Source: Pseudomonas amygdali | Lineage (GTDB): Bacteria > Pseudomonadota > Gammaproteobacteria > Pseudomonadales > Pseudomonadaceae | Length of the DNA: 33,817 nucleotides | NCBI RefSeq assembly: GCF_002699855.1 | Contig: NZ_LKBW01000201.1 | Location: 17,295-51,111 of the forward strand | Direction of reading: 5' to 3' | Shown here: positions 25,667 to 33,817 of the stretch, in pieces | Layout: every line of letters begins with the position of its first letter | Position numbering within the stretch: the first letter of the stretch is position 1 | Program-made: the position numbers and the translations under genes | Notes under the pieces: generated by a model | What the model was told of the DNA's origin: nothing | The model's input: the letters and a program-made list of their open reading frames with translations, nothing else | The model's database searches: none

Positions 25667-25694
25667 GCCCGGCAGGCTTCCGAGCCTGTCGGGC
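25667..25694 (+). terminator. Strong stem-loop between aapJ and aapQ (attenuator/processing site)
   Basis: GCCCGGCAGGC and GCCTGTCGGGC form an 11-bp stem with one G-U pair and a 6-nt loop, starting 10 nt after the aapJ stop. The following GTTGTTCTGTT is a poor T-run, so partial termination or 3'-end protection of aapJ mRNA is likelier than full termination. Confidence 0.75.
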
Positions 25695-25726
25695 GTTGTT
25701 CTGTTGGATTTTTCCTGGGGCATTTC

Positions 25727-26908
25727 ATGGAAAAGCAAATCGTCGCACCCAAGCAAAAGCTCTCTCTGAGCGATCCGAAAGTGCGCGCGTGGTTATTTCA
25801 GATCATCACTGTCGTGGCGCTGATCGCGTTGGGCTGGTTCATCTTCGACAATACCCAGACCAACCTGCAACACCGTGGTATTACCTCGGGTTTCGGCTTT
25901 CTTGAGAACAGTGCCGGTTTCGGTATTGCTCAACACCTGATCGACTACAGCGAAGCGGACAGTTATGCCCGCGTATTCGTCATCGGCCTGCTGAATACCT
26001 TGCTGGTGTCGGTTATCGGTATTGTCCTGGCGACCTTGCTGGGCTTTGTCATTGGTGTCGCTCGCCTGTCTCCGAACTGGATGATCAGCAAGCTGGCAAC
26101 CGTTTATGTCGAAGTCTTCCGCAACATTCCGCCACTGCTGCAGATCCTCTTCTGGTACACTGCCGTATTCCTCACGCTGCCTGGTCCGCGTCAGGCGCAT
26201 GGTTATCTGGACATGTTCTTCGTCAGCAGCCGCGGGCTGAATATGCCCAGAGCGTTGCCAGCCGAAGGTGCATGGGCGTTTCTGATCAGCATCGTGGTTG
26301 CCGTGATAGCGATCGTGATGATGGTGCGCTGGGCCAACAAGCGCTTCGAAGCCACTGGCCAGCCGTTTCACAAGTTCTGGGTCGGTCTGGCGTTGTTGCT
26401 GGTGATCCCGGGCCTGAGCATGCTGGTCTTCGGCAGCCCGGTGCATTGGGAACTGCCGCAACTGAAGGGCTTCAACTTCACCGGTGGCTGGGTGCTGATC
26501 CCGGAACTGATCTCCCTGACCCTGGCACTGACCATCTACACGGCGGCGTTCATCGCTGAAATCGTGCGTTCCGGCATCAAGTCGGTCAGTCACGGTCAGA
26601 CCGAAGCTGCCCGCTCGCTGGGGCTGCGCCCCGGGCCAACGCTGCGCAAGGTCATCATTCCGCAGGCGCTGCGAGTGATCATTCCACCGTTGACCAGTCA
26701 GTTCCTGAACCTGGCGAAGAACTCTTCGCTGGCAGCAGCCATCGGTTATCCGGAAATGGTTTCCCTGTTCGCCGGTACGGTGCTCAACCAGACCGGACAG
26801 GCCATTGAAGTCATTGCCATCACCATGAGTGTGTACCTGGCGATCAGTATCAGCATTTCCCTGCTGATGAACTGGTACAACAAGCGCATTGCGCTGATCG
26901 AGCGGTGA
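25727..26908 (+). CDS. aapQ: Amino acid ABC transporter permease AapQ
   Basis: AapQ is one of two inner-membrane permeases of the importer. The 393 residues include an N-terminal helix (about 25-45), a long region with NTLLVSVIGIVLATLLGFVIG, and the EAA loop TEAARSLGLRPG (about 289-300) that contacts the ATPase, followed by IIPQALRVIIPPLTSQFLN. Length and the extended insert before the C-terminal helices fit AapQ and distinguish it from short HisM-type permeases. Confidence 0.94.
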   Translation: MEKQIVAPKQKLSLSDPKVRAWLFQIITVVALIALGWFIFDNTQTNLQHRGITSGFGFLENSAGFGIAQHLIDYSEADSYARVFVIGLLNTLLVSVIGIVLATLLGFVIGVARLSPNWMISKLATVYVEVFRNIPPLLQILFWYTAVFLTLPGPRQAHGYLDMFFVSSRGLNMPRALPAEGAWAFLISIVVAVIAIVMMVRWANKRFEATGQPFHKFWVGLALLLVIPGLSMLVFGSPVHWELPQLKGFNFTGGWVLIPELISLTLALTIYTAAFIAEIVRSGIKSVSHGQTEAARSLGLRPGPTLRKVIIPQALRVIIPPLTSQFLNLAKNSSLAAAIGYPEMVSLFAGTVLNQTGQAIEVIAITMSVYLAISISISLLMNWYNKRIALIER

Positions 26909-26918
26909 GGAAACGCGC

Positions 26919-28016
26919 ATGACGACTCATACTTTCAAACCTGATATGCCACCACCGGGCAAAGTGTTCGGCCCGATGGCGTGGATGCGGCAGAACCTGT
27001 TCTCCAGCTGGATCAACACCCTGCTGACCCTGTTCTCGCTCTACCTGATCTATCTGGTCGTTCCGCCGATCATCAGTTGGGCTCTACTGGACGCCAACTG
27101 GGTCGGCACGACCAAGGAAGACTGCACCAAGGCGGGCGCCTGCTGGGTGTTCATCGAGCAGCGCTTCGGCCAGTTCATGTACGGCTACTTCCCCAATGAG
27201 CTGCGCTGGCGGGTCGACCTGACCGCCGTCCTGGCGATTGTCGGTGCTGCGCCGCTGTTCATCTCGAAGTTTCAGCGCAAGGCTGTCTACGGTATTGCCT
27301 TTCTGGTGATTTACCCGATTGTTGCCTTCTACCTGCTGCACGGCGGTGCTTTTGGTCTGACCAACGTACCGACCAGCCAGTGGGGCGGCCTGATGCTGAC
27401 CCTGGTGATTGCCACCGTGGGTATCGTCGGTGCCTTGCCGCTGGGTATTTTGCTGGCGCTCGGCCGTCGCTCCAACATGCCGGCTGTGCGTGTGGTATGC
27501 GTAACGTTTATCGAGTTCTGGCGCGGCGTGCCGCTGATCACTGTGCTGTTCATGTCGTCGGTGATGCTGCCGCTGTTCATGCCCGAAGGGATGAACTTCG
27601 ACAAACTGCTGCGGGCGTTGATCGGCGTGATTCTGTTCCAGTCGGCGTACATCGCCGAAGTGGTACGCGGCGGCATGCAGGCCATCCCCAAGGGCCAGTA
27701 TGAAGCCGCCTCGGCCATGGGCCTGGGTTACTGGCGCAGCATGGGTCTGGTGATTTTGCCGCAGGCGTTGAAGATGGTCATTCCCGGCATCGTCAACACC
27801 TTCATTGCCTTGTTCAAAGACACCAGTCTGGTGATCATTATCGGCCTGTTCGACCTGCTCAACAGCGTCAAGCAAGCTACCGCCGACCCGGCATGGCTGG
27901 GTATGGCCACTGAAGGCTATGTCTTCGCGGCCCTGGTGTTCTGGATCTTCTGTTTCGGTATGTCCCGCTATTCCATGCATTTGGAACGTAAGCTGGACAC
28001 AGGCCACAAGCGTTAG
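26919..28016 (+). CDS. aapM: Amino acid ABC transporter permease AapM
   Basis: AapM is the partner permease of AapQ. The 365 residues have several membrane helices and the EAA motif [15 protein letters not shown] (about 261-275), then [37 protein letters not shown] (about 69-89) is a typical AapM periplasmic segment. The start has GAGGAAA upstream and lies 10 nt after aapQ. The stop TAG is also part of the aapP ribosome site TAGGAG. Confidence 0.94.
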   Translation: MTTHTFKPDMPPPGKVFGPMAWMRQNLFSSWINTLLTLFSLYLIYLVVPPIISWALLDANWVGTTKEDCTKAGACWVFIEQRFGQFMYGYFPNELRWRVDLTAVLAIVGAAPLFISKFQRKAVYGIAFLVIYPIVAFYLLHGGAFGLTNVPTSQWGGLMLTLVIATVGIVGALPLGILLALGRRSNMPAVRVVCVTFIEFWRGVPLITVLFMSSVMLPLFMPEGMNFDKLLRALIGVILFQSAYIAEVVRGGMQAIPKGQYEAASAMGLGYWRSMGLVILPQALKMVIPGIVNTFIALFKDTSLVIIIGLFDLLNSVKQATADPAWLGMATEGYVFAALVFWIFCFGMSRYSMHLERKLDTGHKR

Positions 28017-28026
28017 GAGTTTTGTG

Positions 28027-28791
28027 ATGAGTGAAGTTATCAATAAGCCTCTGGGCGCTGAAGGCATGATCCGCATGGAGGGCGTCCACAAGTGGTACGG
28101 CCAGTTCCATGTACTCAAGGACATCAACCTGAACGTGCGTCAGGGCGAACGTATCGTGCTGTGCGGCCCATCGGGCTCGGGCAAATCGACCACCATTCGT
28201 TGCCTCAACCGTCTGGAAGAGCACCAGCAGGGTCGTATCATCGTTGATGGCACCGAACTGACTTCCGACCTGAAGCAGATCGAGACCATCCGCCGTGAAG
28301 TCGGCATGGTGTTTCAGCATTTCAACCTGTTCCCGCACCTGACCATCCTGCAGAACTGCACGCTGGCACCGATGTGGGTACGCAACATGCCGAAAAAGAA
28401 AGCCGAAGAAATCGCCATGCATTATCTGGAGCGTGTGCGTATTCCCGAGCAGGCCCACAAGTTCCCGGGTCAGCTTTCCGGTGGTCAGCAGCAGCGTGTG
28501 GCGATTGCCCGTGCCTTGTGCATGAAGCCGAAAATCATGCTGTTCGATGAACCGACTTCGGCACTCGACCCGGAAATGGTCAAGGAAGTGCTCGACACCA
28601 TGGTTGGCCTGGCAGAAGAAGGCATGACCATGCTGTGCGTGACTCACGAGATGGGCTTTGCCCGCACCGTGGCGAACCGGGTGATCTTCATGGACAAAGG
28701 CGAAATCGTCGAACAGGCCGCGCCGAACGACTTCTTCGACAACCCGCAGAGCGACCGTACCAAGCTGTTCCTCAGTCAGATCATTCACTGA
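28027..28791 (+). CDS. aapP: Amino acid ABC transporter ATP-binding protein AapP
   Basis: AapP is the cytoplasmic ATPase of the importer. I start it at the ATG at 28027 (254 residues), with TAGGAG upstream. An open frame to 27919 would run inside aapM. It has Walker [10 protein letters not shown] (47-55), the ABC signature [15 protein letters not shown] (about 150-164), Walker [15 protein letters not shown] (about 170-183) and the switch His in VTHEMGFA. It is the last gene of the aapJQMP operon. Confidence 0.96.
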   Translation: MSEVINKPLGAEGMIRMEGVHKWYGQFHVLKDINLNVRQGERIVLCGPSGSGKSTTIRCLNRLEEHQQGRIIVDGTELTSDLKQIETIRREVGMVFQHFNLFPHLTILQNCTLAPMWVRNMPKKKAEEIAMHYLERVRIPEQAHKFPGQLSGGQQQRVAIARALCMKPKIMLFDEPTSALDPEMVKEVLDTMVGLAEEGMTMLCVTHEMGFARTVANRVIFMDKGEIVEQAAPNDFFDNPQSDRTKLFLSQIIH

Positions 28792-28814
28792 GTCAGTAGC
28801 TGCTACACGGAAAA

Positions 28815-28839
28815 CCGGGCCATGCGCCCGGTTTTTTTT
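28815..28839 (+). terminator. Intrinsic terminator of aapJQMP
   Basis: CCGGGC and GCCCGG form a 6-bp GC stem (extended by four A-T pairs) with loop CATGC, followed by eight T, 24 nt after the aapP stop. Confidence 0.95.
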
Positions 28840-28859
28840 GCCTGCATTTGCCATGCATC

Positions 28860-28869
28860 TTGTATGCAA
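28860..28869. promoter_or_regulatory. Possible GntR-type operator before the MFS gene
   Basis: TTGTATGCAA differs by one base from TTGTATACAA, a common site of FCD-subfamily GntR regulators, and overlaps a TGCAT-N5-ATGCA repeat (28854-28868). It lies about 90 nt before the transporter start. No regulator gene is adjacent. Confidence 0.25.
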
Positions 28870-28957
28870 TTCTGGCTGAACCTTGTATTCGCGATGATTC
28901 TCCAACAGGATACCGCCCCCCTGAAAAGGGTCGACATACCTGATTACCGAGAAACCG

Positions 28958-30187
28958 ATGACTGCCAAGGCTCAATCCAGCCCCCAACCGATTACCGATC
29001 AAGCCCATCCTGTTCTAAAGCGCCCCTGGCTGTTGCTGCTGGGTCTGGTGCTGGTCGCCCTCAACCTGCGCCCCGCGTTATCCAGCGTTGCGCCGTTGCT
29101 TAACGAGGTGTCCGCAAGCCTTGGGATGTCGGCTGCCGAAGCTGGTCTGCTGACCACCTTGCCGGTGTTGTGTCTGGGCCTGTTCGCGCCATTGGCACCG
29201 ATTCTTGCACGGCGTTTTGGCAGTGAGCGGGTGGTTTTGGTGGTCCTCCTGACTCTGGCGTCGGGGTTGGCAGTACGCAGCCTGTTCGGCGAAGTCGGCC
29301 TGTTTACCGGCAGCCTGCTGGCGGGCGCGAGTATCGGGATCATCGGCGTATTGTTGCCCGGTATCGTCAAGCGCGATTTCCCGCACAAGGCCGGGGCGAT
29401 GACCGGTGTCTACACCATGGCGCTGTGCCTGGGCGCTGCGATTGCAGCCGGTTCGACGGTGCCGCTGAGCCAGTACGTCGGCGACAGCTGGCAAATAGGT
29501 CTGGGTTTCTGGCTGGTCCCGGCGTTGATTGCGGCGCTGTTCTGGTTTCCACAGGCGCGTGAAATGCATGGCTCACATCGCGATGTCTATCGAGTTCGCG
29601 GTCTGCTGCGTGACCCGCTGGCGTGGCAGGTCACGCTGTACATGGGCCTGCAATCGTCGCTGTCGTACATTGTCTTCGGCTGGTTGCCGTCGATACTCAT
29701 TGGTCGCGGCCTGACGCCGACCCAGGCCGGTCTGCTGCTGTCCGGCTCGATCATCGCGCAAGTCATCAGCGCCCTGGCGGTGCCCTATCTGGCCACACGC
29801 GGCAAGGATCAGCGTCTGGCGATCATGCTGGTCATGTCGCTCACACTGACCGGGCTGTTCGGCTGCCTGTACGCTCCGCTCGGCGGGCTGTGGGGCTGGG
29901 CGATCCTGCTGGGGATCGGGCAGGGCGGCACGTTCAGCCTGGCGCTGGCCTTGATCGTCCTGCGCTCGCGCGACTCCCACGTGGCAGCCAATCTGTCGAG
30001 CATGGCGCAAGGCTTTGGCTACACCATCGCCTCGACCGGCCCGTTTGCCGTGGGCGTGGTGCATGACATGACCGGCAGCTGGAGCGCGATTGGCTGGATC
30101 TTCGCGGTACTCGGGCTGGGCGCTATCATCGCAGGCATGGGCGCCGGTCGCGCGCGGCATGTGCAGGTGAACAGCGAGAAGGTATAA
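28958..30187 (+). CDS. CynX/NimT-family MFS transporter
   Basis: The 409-residue inner-membrane protein has about twelve hydrophobic segments and the family hallmark LVALNLRPALSSVAPLL (about 32-48). Members are linked to cyanate, 2-nitroimidazole or other small anion and drug traffic, and the substrate here cannot be read from sequence. No cyanase or carbonic anhydrase gene is near, so cyanate transport has no support from context. The ribosome site (CGAGAAA) is weak. It stands alone after the aap terminator. Confidence 0.88.
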   Translation: MTAKAQSSPQPITDQAHPVLKRPWLLLLGLVLVALNLRPALSSVAPLLNEVSASLGMSAAEAGLLTTLPVLCLGLFAPLAPILARRFGSERVVLVVLLTLASGLAVRSLFGEVGLFTGSLLAGASIGIIGVLLPGIVKRDFPHKAGAMTGVYTMALCLGAAIAAGSTVPLSQYVGDSWQIGLGFWLVPALIAALFWFPQAREMHGSHRDVYRVRGLLRDPLAWQVTLYMGLQSSLSYIVFGWLPSILIGRGLTPTQAGLLLSGSIIAQVISALAVPYLATRGKDQRLAIMLVMSLTLTGLFGCLYAPLGGLWGWAILLGIGQGGTFSLALALIVLRSRDSHVAANLSSMAQGFGYTIASTGPFAVGVVHDMTGSWSAIGWIFAVLGLGAIIAGMGAGRARHVQVNSEKV

Positions 30188-30260
30188 GGCCATCAATCTC
30201 TCGCCATTTTTCTCCGCGCCGCTTATCGTGCACGGATAATTCGCCAAGGGATGTGCACGC

Positions 30261-30752
30261 ATGAACTACGAGGAACAAAGTCAGGCCAACAGCGCACTGA
30301 TCACCCGCTTTTATGAGGCGTTTGCGCAGCTGGATGCCGAGGCGATGAATGCCTGTTATACCGATGACGTGCTGTTTAGTGACCCGGCATTTGGTGAATT
30401 GCGCGGGCCTCAGGTAGGCGACATGTGGCGCATGCTGACTTCCCGGGCGAAAAATTTCTCGGTGGTCTTCGATCAGGTGCGTGCCGATGATCGTGCGGGC
30501 ACTGCGCATTGGGTGGCGACCTATCTGTTCAGTCAGACCGGGCGCACGGTGGTCAACGATATTGAGGCCCGATTCGTGTTTCGCGATGGCAAGATCTGCG
30601 AGCATCGCGATAATTTCGATATGTGGCGCTGGTCGCGTCAGGCCTTGGGTTTGAAGGGCCTGTTGCTTGGCTGGACGCCTTTGGTACGCAATGCCGTCAG
30701 GGCTCAGGCGCTCAAGGGTCTGAAGACCTTTTCAGAGAATCGCCGTGCCTGA
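30261..30752 (+). CDS. NTF2/SnoaL-fold protein of unknown function
   Basis: The 163-residue protein has the SnoaL/NTF2-like pattern: an N-terminal helix [20 protein letters not shown], then [17 protein letters not shown], and strands ending [20 protein letters not shown]. Such cone-shaped folds host diverse small-molecule enzymes or binders, and no substrate is indicated. A GGGATG motif lies upstream of the start at 30261. Its stop overlaps the GTG start of the GIY-YIG gene by 8 nt, suggesting coupled translation. Confidence 0.82.
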   Translation: MNYEEQSQANSALITRFYEAFAQLDAEAMNACYTDDVLFSDPAFGELRGPQVGDMWRMLTSRAKNFSVVFDQVRADDRAGTAHWVATYLFSQTGRTVVNDIEARFVFRDGKICEHRDNFDMWRWSRQALGLKGLLLGWTPLVRNAVRAQALKGLKTFSENRRA

Positions 30753-31047
30753 GGTTGCCAGCACCGCGAGTGCGCCGACTTCCGAACAGGCAGTCGGCAA
30801 ACCCTGGTTTGTCTATCTGGTGCGCGCTGCCAACGGCTCGCTGTACTGTGGCATCAGTGATGATCCGCAGCGCCGATTCGCTATGCACCAGAGCGGCAAG
30901 GGCGCGCGCTTTTTCTCTTCGAGCCCGGCAATGGCCCTGGTCTACGTCGAACAGTGGCCCAGCAAGGGTGAGGCGTTGCGTCAGGAGCGGCTGATCAAGA
31001 AACTCAGAAAAAGCGCCAAAGAGGCACTGGCAGCCAGTTACGCCTGA
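30745..31047 (+). CDS. GIY-YIG nuclease-superfamily protein (YhbQ/UPF0213-like)
   Basis: This 100-residue protein carries a short GIY-YIG domain: [20 protein letters not shown] (21-40) stands for the GIY...YIG pair, followed by [15 protein letters not shown] and a conserved Glu in a helix ([10 protein letters not shown]). It is UvrC-type, as in E. coli YhbQ. A 19-residue Ala/Ser-rich leader precedes the domain. The GTG at 30745 starts inside the preceding gene, and no strong ribosome site is seen, so translation probably depends on the upstream gene. Confidence 0.85.
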   Translation: MPEVASTASAPTSEQAVGKPWFVYLVRAANGSLYCGISDDPQRRFAMHQSGKGARFFSSSPAMALVYVEQWPSKGEALRQERLIKKLRKSAKEALAASYA

Positions 31048-31150
31048 TCCCCGATCCATGAGCGTGATGTCGTGCCATCAGCTTGAGTCTGTGGGCGGGC
31101 AGGGTGCTGCGGGTTAAGCTGTGTGCTTCCCGAGTGCGCAGAGGCTGAAC

Positions 31151-32083
31151 ATGTCCGAGTTGATTCTTCACCATTACCCCACGTCACTGTTTGCCGAAAA
31201 AGCCCGCCTGATGCTGGGTTTCAAAGGCCTCACATGGCGCTCGGTGACGATCCCGTCGATCATGCCCAAGCCCGACCTGACCGCGCTGACAGGCGGTTAT
31301 CGCAGGACGCCGGTGTTGCAGGCTGGCGCAGATATCTACTGCGACACGGCACTGATGGCGCGCCGCCTTGAGCAGGAAAAGGCTTCGCCAGCGTTTTATC
31401 CGCAAGGTCAGGAGTTTTCGGTTGCCGGTCTGGCCGCCTGGGCTGATTCGGTGCTGTTCCTGCATGCCGTGAGCCTGGTGTTTCAGCCCGAGTCGATGGC
31501 TGTAAGGTTTGCCAAGGTGCCGCCAGACGCTGCCAAGGCGTTCATTGCCGACCGATCCACGCTGTTCAACGGTGGCACGGCTTCACGCCCGCCTGTCGAG
31601 CAGGTCAAGCATCAATGGCCCACGCTGATGTCACGCCTGGAGTTGCAGCTGTCGCGCGGTGGTGATTTTCTGTTTGGCGTACCTTCGATTACCGATTTTT
31701 CGGTTGCTCATACGCTGTGGTTTCTCAAGCAAACGCCAGTGACTGCGCACTTTGTCGATGATTATCCGGGTGTCAGTGCCTGGCTTGATCGCGTTCTGGG
31801 GTTTGGGCACGGCACGTTCAGCGACCTGAGTTCGGCTGATGCCATTGAAATCGCCAGAAATGCAACGCCTGCGCCCCTGCCCGACGAAGTCTTTGTTGAT
31901 CCGAATGGCTTCAAGGCGGGCGACCAGGTCGCTGTCTCGGCAGTCGACTATGGCGTTGAGGCGGTTGAGGGTGAATTGATCTTTACCGGGCGCGAAGAGT
32001 TGATCCTGCGCCGCGAAGATAAACGCGCTGGCGTCGTGCATGTGCACTTCCCGAGAATGGGATTTCGGGTCGAGAAGCGCTGA
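31151..32083 (+). CDS. Glutathione S-transferase family protein with extra C-terminal domain
   Basis: From the ATG at 31151 (AGAGG upstream) the product has 310 residues, longer than the usual 200-230 of a GST. Residues 1-80 look like a thioredoxin-fold GST domain (ELILHHYPTSLFAEKARLML, RTPVLQ, and the SD/DT glutathione site as YCDTALMARRLE). About 90-225 is the helical GST domain. About 230-310 is a beta-rich extra part (GDQVAVSAVDYG, GELIFTGREELILRRED, VHVHFPRMGFRVEK). Substrate is unknown. The upstream in-frame ATG at 31121 has no ribosome site. Confidence 0.85.
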   Translation: MSELILHHYPTSLFAEKARLMLGFKGLTWRSVTIPSIMPKPDLTALTGGYRRTPVLQAGADIYCDTALMARRLEQEKASPAFYPQGQEFSVAGLAAWADSVLFLHAVSLVFQPESMAVRFAKVPPDAAKAFIADRSTLFNGGTASRPPVEQVKHQWPTLMSRLELQLSRGGDFLFGVPSITDFSVAHTLWFLKQTPVTAHFVDDYPGVSAWLDRVLGFGHGTFSDLSSADAIEIARNATPAPLPDEVFVDPNGFKAGDQVAVSAVDYGVEAVEGELIFTGREELILRREDKRAGVVHVHFPRMGFRVEKR

Positions 32084-32091
32084 AGTTTACG

Positions 32092-32174
32092 AAGCTCTGC
32101 GTCGCATGCCGTTCTGGACGCTCTGCGTCCTCTCTTGAGTGTGCAGTGCGGCAAAGGTCTGTGACGCGGAGCTT
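32092..32174. repeat. Nested inverted repeat in the GST/glutaredoxin gap
   Basis: AAGCTCTGCGTC (32092-32103) and GACGCGGAGCTT (32163-32174) are complementary at 11 of 12 positions and enclose a perfect small palindrome GGACGC-TCT-GCGTCC (32116-32130). It fills the space between two convergent genes and may end both transcripts, although no T-run is present. The GACGC/GAGC motifs look like an intergenic repeat family. Confidence 0.55.
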
Positions 32175-32191
32175 TGGCACGTTATTCCAGG

Positions 32192-32542
32192 CTATTTCAA
32201 TGCTGCCAGTATCTGATCCGGGTCGAATCCCCGGATCAAGGTGCCGTTGACGTCGATCAGCGGTATGCCTCTGCCACCCAGTGCTTCGTAGGCCTTGCGG
32301 CCTTCTTCGGACTTCTCGATGTCGAACTCCTGATACGCAATCCCTTTGCTGTCGAGAAAGCGCCGCGTCTGTTTGCAGTAGCCACACCAGTCAGTGGCGT
32401 ACATCACCACTTTCGCCTGGCTGTAGCTCTGCGCAACGCTTGCTGGCGGCGGGTTGACGAAGTTCTCGATCTTGCCCCAGTTCTGATAAACCACCACAAC
32501 CAGCATGATCAGCGCGAACTTCTTGAGGGTGCGTATCAGCAT
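32192..32542 (-). CDS. Membrane-anchored glutaredoxin-like protein
   Basis: The 116-residue protein has a positively charged N-terminus and one hydrophobic helix (about 9-21), a Pro-rich linker (30-34), then a glutaredoxin domain with the active site WCGYC (Cys53 and Cys56) and a cis-Pro region GIPLID. The charge pattern predicts the redox domain outside the cytoplasm, unusual for a CxYC glutaredoxin because glutathione is mainly cytoplasmic. If the helix is instead re-entrant or N-out, it would be cytoplasmic. It starts 5 nt after the ndpA stop and is probably co-transcribed. Confidence 0.85.
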   Translation of the reverse strand: MLIRTLKKFALIMLVVVVYQNWGKIENFVNPPPASVAQSYSQAKVVMYATDWCGYCKQTRRFLDSKGIAYQEFDIEKSEEGRKAYEALGGRGIPLIDVNGTLIRGFDPDQILAALK

Positions 32543-32547
32543 GTCGG

Positions 32548-33549
32548 TTACCGTCGCTTCAACTGATCGGTCAGTTGGGTCGGCAGCCCCTTGATGATCA
32601 GGGTGCCTGCAGTTTCGTCGTACTCGATCTTGTCACCCAGCAGGTGAGCCTCGAAGCTGATCGACAGTCCTTCGGCGCGTCCTGTGAAACGTCGGAACTG
32701 GTTGAGGGTGCGCTTATCCGCCGGTATTTCCGGGGACAAGCCATAGTCCTTGTTGCGGATGTGATCATAGAACGCCCGTGGCCGCTCTTCGTCGATCAGT
32801 TCGGACAGTTCTTCCAGGCCCATCGGCTCGCCCATCTTGCTCTGGCTGCTGGCGTAATCGACCAGGGTCTTGGTCTTCTCGCGGGCTGACTCCTCCGGCA
32901 GGTCTTCACTTTCAACAAAGTCACTGAAGGCCTTGAGCAGGGTGCGGGTTTCGCCGGGGCCATCAACGCCTTCCTGGCAACCGATGAAGTCGCGGAAGTA
33001 CTCGGAAACCTTCTTGCCGTTCTTGCCCTTGATGAACGAAATGTATTGCTTGGACTGTTTGTTGTTCTGCCATTCCGACAGGTTGATCCGCGCAGCAAGG
33101 TGCAACTGGCCCAGGTCCAGGTGGCGAGAAGGGGTGACGTCCAGCTCGGCATTCACTGCCACGCCTTCGCTGTGGTGCAGCAGGGCGATGGCCAGGTAGT
33201 CGGTCATGCCTTGCTGATAATGGGCAAACAACACATGGCCACCGACGGAAAGATTGGATTCTTCCATCAGCTTCTGCAGATGCTCGACCGCCGTACGCGA
33301 GAACGCGGTGAAGTCGTTGCCACCGTCCAGATACTCTTTCAGCCAGCCGCTGAACGGGTGTGCGCCGGATTCTGGATGGAACAGGCCCCATGCCTTGCCT
33401 TGTTTGGCGTTGTAGCTCTCGTTGAGGTCGGCCAGCATGTTCTCGATGGCCTGGGACTCAGCGAGTTCGGAGTCGCGTGCATGGAGAACAGCGGGCGTAC
33501 CGTCGGGTTTTTTATCGATCAGGTGGACGATGCAATGACGGATCGGCAT
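32548..33549 (-). CDS. ndpA: Nucleoid-associated protein NdpA (YejK)
   Basis: NdpA/YejK is a nucleoid-associated protein of gamma-proteobacteria. I start it at 33549 (333 residues, close to 335 in E. coli), beginning [14 protein letters not shown]. An extension to 33624 is not conserved and is Ala/Arg-rich. Family features include [31 protein letters not shown] and a C-terminal region ending [19 protein letters not shown]. Its ribosome site is weak (GAGAAG). A glutaredoxin gene follows 5 nt later. Confidence 0.93.
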   Translation of the reverse strand: MPIRHCIVHLIDKKPDGTPAVLHARDSELAESQAIENMLADLNESYNAKQGKAWGLFHPESGAHPFSGWLKEYLDGGNDFTAFSRTAVEHLQKLMEESNLSVGGHVLFAHYQQGMTDYLAIALLHHSEGVAVNAELDVTPSRHLDLGQLHLAARINLSEWQNNKQSKQYISFIKGKNGKKVSEYFRDFIGCQEGVDGPGETRTLLKAFSDFVESEDLPEESAREKTKTLVDYASSQSKMGEPMGLEELSELIDEERPRAFYDHIRNKDYGLSPEIPADKRTLNQFRRFTGRAEGLSISFEAHLLGDKIEYDETAGTLIIKGLPTQLTDQLKRR

Positions 33550-33697
33550 GGGCTTCTCGGCTGAAAAAGGTGAAGAGCGTGCAGCTCGTTGCAAGACGGC
33601 AAGTGTAACGCACGCGTGCGCCACTTGGCCCCGGGCAGGCTGGTTTTCGCCAGCAGGGCGTGTTTGCTGGATGTTTTTTGTGCAATTGGCATTAAAA

Positions 33698-33807
33698 CCT
33701 AACCAAAAGGATAGGTAGAGGCGGATATTTGTCCGGCTCTGTGCGGGAGTATCAGTTTTTTTGTGTTCGGGCTGGTTAGGGCCTGCCGTCAGGCAGGCCC
33801 TTGTTTT
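33698..33807 (+). ncRNA. Candidate structured small RNA or leader attenuator
   Basis: On the plus strand, where no protein gene ends, three structures follow each other: an outer 8-bp helix CCTAACCA/TGGTTAGG (33698-33705 with 33773-33780), an inner hairpin AGAGGCGGA/TCCGGCTCT with one mismatch (33717-33740), and an intrinsic terminator (33779-33807). The outer helix shares 33779-33780 with the terminator stem, as in attenuators. I see no convincing promoter. It could be a small RNA or the leader of a gene beyond the right edge. The rest of 33550-33697 shows no gene. Confidence 0.35.
33779..33807 (+). terminator. Intrinsic terminator at the right edge
   Basis: GGGCCTGCC and GGCAGGCCC form a perfect 9-bp GC-rich stem with loop GTCA, followed by TTGTTTT on the plus strand only. 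Confidence 0.85.
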
Positions 33808-33817
33808 ACCAGCTCGG

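Overview
The window looks like chromosomal DNA of a fluorescent Pseudomonas, most likely of the P. syringae group. Four things point there: the gene order algD-alg8-alg44-algK-algE-algG-algX-algL-algI-algJ, alginate proteins whose catalytic residues fall at or within one or two positions of the published Pseudomonas numbering, GC-rich codon use, and REP sequences of the type TAGGAGCGNACTTGTNCGCG. The genus is secure. The species is an inference.

Layout. Positions 1-13665 (minus strand) hold the alginate operon from algD to a truncated algJ. The usual last genes algF and algA would lie beyond the left edge. Positions 13666-14477 are a long non-coding region with a good AlgU/sigma-22-type promoter, a predicted leader of about 470 nt and several palindromes. 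yaaA (minus) lies upstream of it. On the plus strand come a secreted NodB-like protein that has lost key metal ligands (15461-16639) and a PIN-PhoH ATPase (16934-18328). A 323-bp inverted-repeat element follows, and then moaC-moaD-moaE (18691-19867) for molybdopterin synthesis. Next is a compact operon of three lipoproteins (CsgG-like, DUF4810-like, DUF799-like; 20094-21832) that ends at a bidirectional terminator shared with the convergent rhlB. rhlB and a carboxylesterase gene (21912-24142) are on the minus strand. The aapJQMP amino-acid ABC transporter (24628-28791, plus) has a candidate sigma-54 promoter and ends in a strong terminator. After it are a CynX-type MFS transporter, an NTF2/SnoaL-fold protein, a GIY-YIG protein and a long GST-like protein, all on the plus strand. 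A membrane-anchored glutaredoxin and ndpA/yejK follow on the minus strand. The right edge holds a structured plus-strand RNA candidate.

How the genes work together. AlgD makes GDP-mannuronate. Alg8 with the c-di-GMP receptor Alg44 polymerises it. AlgG, AlgX, AlgL and AlgK handle the polymer in the periplasm, AlgE exports it, and AlgI, AlgJ and AlgX acetylate it. MoaC, MoaD and MoaE make molybdopterin from the precursor supplied by MoaA and MoaC. AapJQMP imports L-amino acids.

The least explained items are two intergenic elements built of 7-nt repeats with 32-bp imperfect inverted arms (one between algD and alg8, one between phoH and moaC), the three-lipoprotein operon, the degenerate deacetylase, and a possible small RNA or attenuator at 33698-33807. 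I saw no tRNA, rRNA, CRISPR array, transposase or phage gene.
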